NCBI RefSeq assembly: GCF_000425645.1
Contig: NZ_AUDV01000006.1
Location: forward strand, 310,001-374,000
DNA length: 64,000 nucleotides
Reading direction: 5' to 3'
Source of the DNA: Gaetbulibacter saemankumensis DSM 17032
GTDB lineage: Bacteria; Bacteroidota; Bacteroidia; Flavobacteriales; Flavobacteriaceae
This document shows, piece after piece, positions 62,813 to 64,000 of the stretch (its first letter is position 1; every line of letters starts with the position of its first letter). The position numbers and the translations under genes were made by a program. The notes below the pieces were generated by a model. The model did no database searches, was not told where the DNA came from, and saw only the letters and a list, made by a program, of their open reading frames with translations.

Positions 62813-64000
62813 TTATCTGTTTCGCCAGAAAAAAGGCGATAATAAAATAAGTACAGTAAATAACTCTAATCTGCCAATAAGCATTAAAAAAGACGACCAT
62901 AATTGCGCTAAAGGAGGTAAAGCCGCATAATTATTAACAGGACCAAAATCGCCAAGCGCCGGCCCTACATTACCTAAACTGGAAGCCGATAAACCAATCG
63001 CAGAATCAAAATCAATACCGAACATTGAAAACACCAATGCTCCAATAATAAAGGACAACATATATAAAATAAAAAAGCCTAAGACATTAAATACAATCTG
63101 TCCCGAAATCGCCTTCGTATTATAACGTACCGGAAGAATAGCATTAGGATGCAAGGTTCTTTTAAATTCTAGAAAACCATTTTTAATTAGAATTAAATGA
63201 CGAACAACCTTAACTCCTCCAGAGGTACTTCCTGCAGAACCACCTAAAAACATAAGTCCGAAAAAGAAAACCATTAAGAAGGGCGTCCATAAAGTATAAT
63301 CAGCCGTAACAAACCCTGTTGTTGTAATAACCGTAAGCACCTGAAACAAAGCATGCCTAAAAGCACTTTCCCCTTCACCCCACACCATAGGATGAGCAAT
63401 GGAAGAAACCGAGGCATCCGCTTTAAAGTATATTATCAGCGCCGCTATAATGGTGAATATAGCAACAAATTTAAAGTATAATTTAAATTCCTCGTCCTTA
63501 ATTATTTTCTGTATTCTTCCCTTAAACGCAAAATAACTTAATACAAAATTAGATCCTGCCAAAAACATAAAAAGGATAATTATATATTGAATTATAGGTT
63601 GTCCATTCCAATAAGCTACGCTGGCATTTTTTGTTGAAAAGCCACCTGTCGACAAAGTAGCCATAGAATGGTTCATCGCATCAAAAAGCGACATCCCTGC
63701 AAGCTTTAACAACAGCGTTTCAGCAATCGTATAGCCAAAATAAATTAACCACAAGCGTTTAGCCGTATCTGTTATTCGAGGGTGTAACTTATCGGCACTC
63801 GGGCCTGGTGCTTCAGCTGCAAATAACTGCATCCCTCCAATTCCTAACAACGGTAAGATAGCAATAGCTAAAACAATAATCCCCATACCACCTATCCAGT
63901 GAGTAGTACTACGCCAAAACAATACACCTTTTGGTATAATTTCAATATCATTTAAAATTGAAGCTCCTGTTGTCGTATAACCCGACATCGTCTCAAAAAA
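62813..64000 (-). CDS. trkH: TrkH-family K+ transporter, C-terminal part (starts beyond the window end)
   Basis: About 395 codons on the minus strand encode the C-terminal part of a Trk/Ktr-type K+ channel subunit; the coding frame is still open at base 64000 (the upstream codons read FFET before MSGYTTTG). Selectivity-filter loops are seen as SGYTTTGAS, MATLSTGGFSTK, ITTTGFVTADY and SASSLGNVGPA, the four P-loops expected of the 4-fold repeat. It imports K+ at the inner membrane, normally gated by a cytoplasmic TrkA/KtrA RCK protein, which is not in view. Confidence 0.93.
   Translation of the reverse strand, partial: FFETMSGYTTTGASILNDIEIIPKGVLFWRSTTHWIGGMGIIVLAIAILPLLGIGGMQLFAAEAPGPSADKLHPRITDTAKRLWLIYFGYTIAETLLLKLAGMSLFDAMNHSMATLSTGGFSTKNASVAYWNGQPIIQYIIILFMFLAGSNFVLSYFAFKGRIQKIIKDEEFKLYFKFVAIFTIIAALIIYFKADASVSSIAHPMVWGEGESAFRHALFQVLTVITTTGFVTADYTLWTPFLMVFFFGLMFLGGSAGSTSGGVKVVRHLILIKNGFLEFKRTLHPNAILPVRYNTKAISGQIVFNVLGFFILYMLSFIIGALVFSMFGIDFDSAIGLSASSLGNVGPALGDFGPVNNYAALPPLAQLWSSFLMLIGRLELFTVLILLSPFFWRNR

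Noticed and set aside
1-64000. CRISPR array, prophage, insertion sequence or rRNA operon
   Set aside because: No regularly spaced repeats, transposase, integrase or rRNA sequence was seen in either strand.

Overview
The window is AT-rich chromosomal DNA of a Bacteroidota bacterium, almost certainly a marine-type member of the Flavobacteriaceae. Evidence for this: a complete Na+-translocating NADH:quinone reductase operon (nqrABCDEF) with apbE nearby, a type IX secretion (T9SS) plug-domain protein and a 1650-residue T9SS-sorted surface protein, DUF1573/DUF3050/NRDE family genes typical of flavobacteria, weak Shine-Dalgarno sequences, and the Bacteroidota -7 promoter element TAnnTTTG upstream of many genes. 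There is no rRNA operon, CRISPR array, phage or insertion sequence; most of the window is ordinary core chromosome.

Layout. 1-2.6 kb: start of valS (leaving the window), a DUF1573 protein, and an aspartyl protease-PDZ protein. 2.7-7.0 kb: an aminotransferase overlapping murB, an ECF sigma/anti-sigma pair, and aqpZ. 7.2-12.2 kb: a Cys-rich small membrane protein, a GT2 glycosyltransferase, a second ECF sigma factor, an NRAMP-like transporter with altered metal-site motifs, lipA and a gap paralogue. 12.3-18.7 kb: a TPR hybrid histidine kinase, lpxK, a NIF3-like protein, a coiled-coil protein with a cysteine-less zinc-ribbon tail, msrA and a two-part iron-sulfur protein. 18.8-26.5 kb: a tightly packed kynurenine catabolic operon (kynU, kmo, RidA-type deaminase, aldehyde dehydrogenase, SDR, 3-hydroxyanthranilate dioxygenase, ACMS decarboxylase, O-methyltransferase). 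26.5-34.6 kb: tatA, an M1 peptidase, two secreted proteins, pepE, tRNA-Gly(TCC), a GNAT, an ankyrin protein and gpmI. 34.6-37.5 kb: a BT0820-type HAD protein, map, DUF3050 and a methyltransferase. 37.5-47.0 kb: apbE, two small nqr-linked proteins, a DASS transporter and nqrFEDCBA. 47.2-52.5 kb: T9SS plug-domain protein, apaG, a putative thiol hydrolase/NRDE pair and pruA. 52.5-58.1 kb: a decayed mannonate dehydratase relic and the giant T9SS-sorted LamG protein. 58.4-64.0 kb: a TPR protein, rsmG, a fatty-acid desaturase, an aminotransferase, a small gene interrupted by an amber codon, and trkH running off the end.

How the genes work together. The nqr operon makes a sodium motive force and its NqrB/NqrC subunits need covalent FMN from ApbE, encoded 2.5 kb away; a DASS Na+-coupled symporter sits between them. 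The kynurenine operon should convert kynurenine via 3-hydroxyanthranilate to 2-aminomuconate and on to an oxalocrotonate-type product; tryptophan dioxygenase, formamidase and the last steps are not in the window. The least explained parts are the SDR and O-methyltransferase in that operon, the overlapping NRDE/thiol-hydrolase pair, the nqr-linked unknowns and the two broken genes. I did not find a wholly new defence or mobile system; the candidates are reported with their uncertainty.
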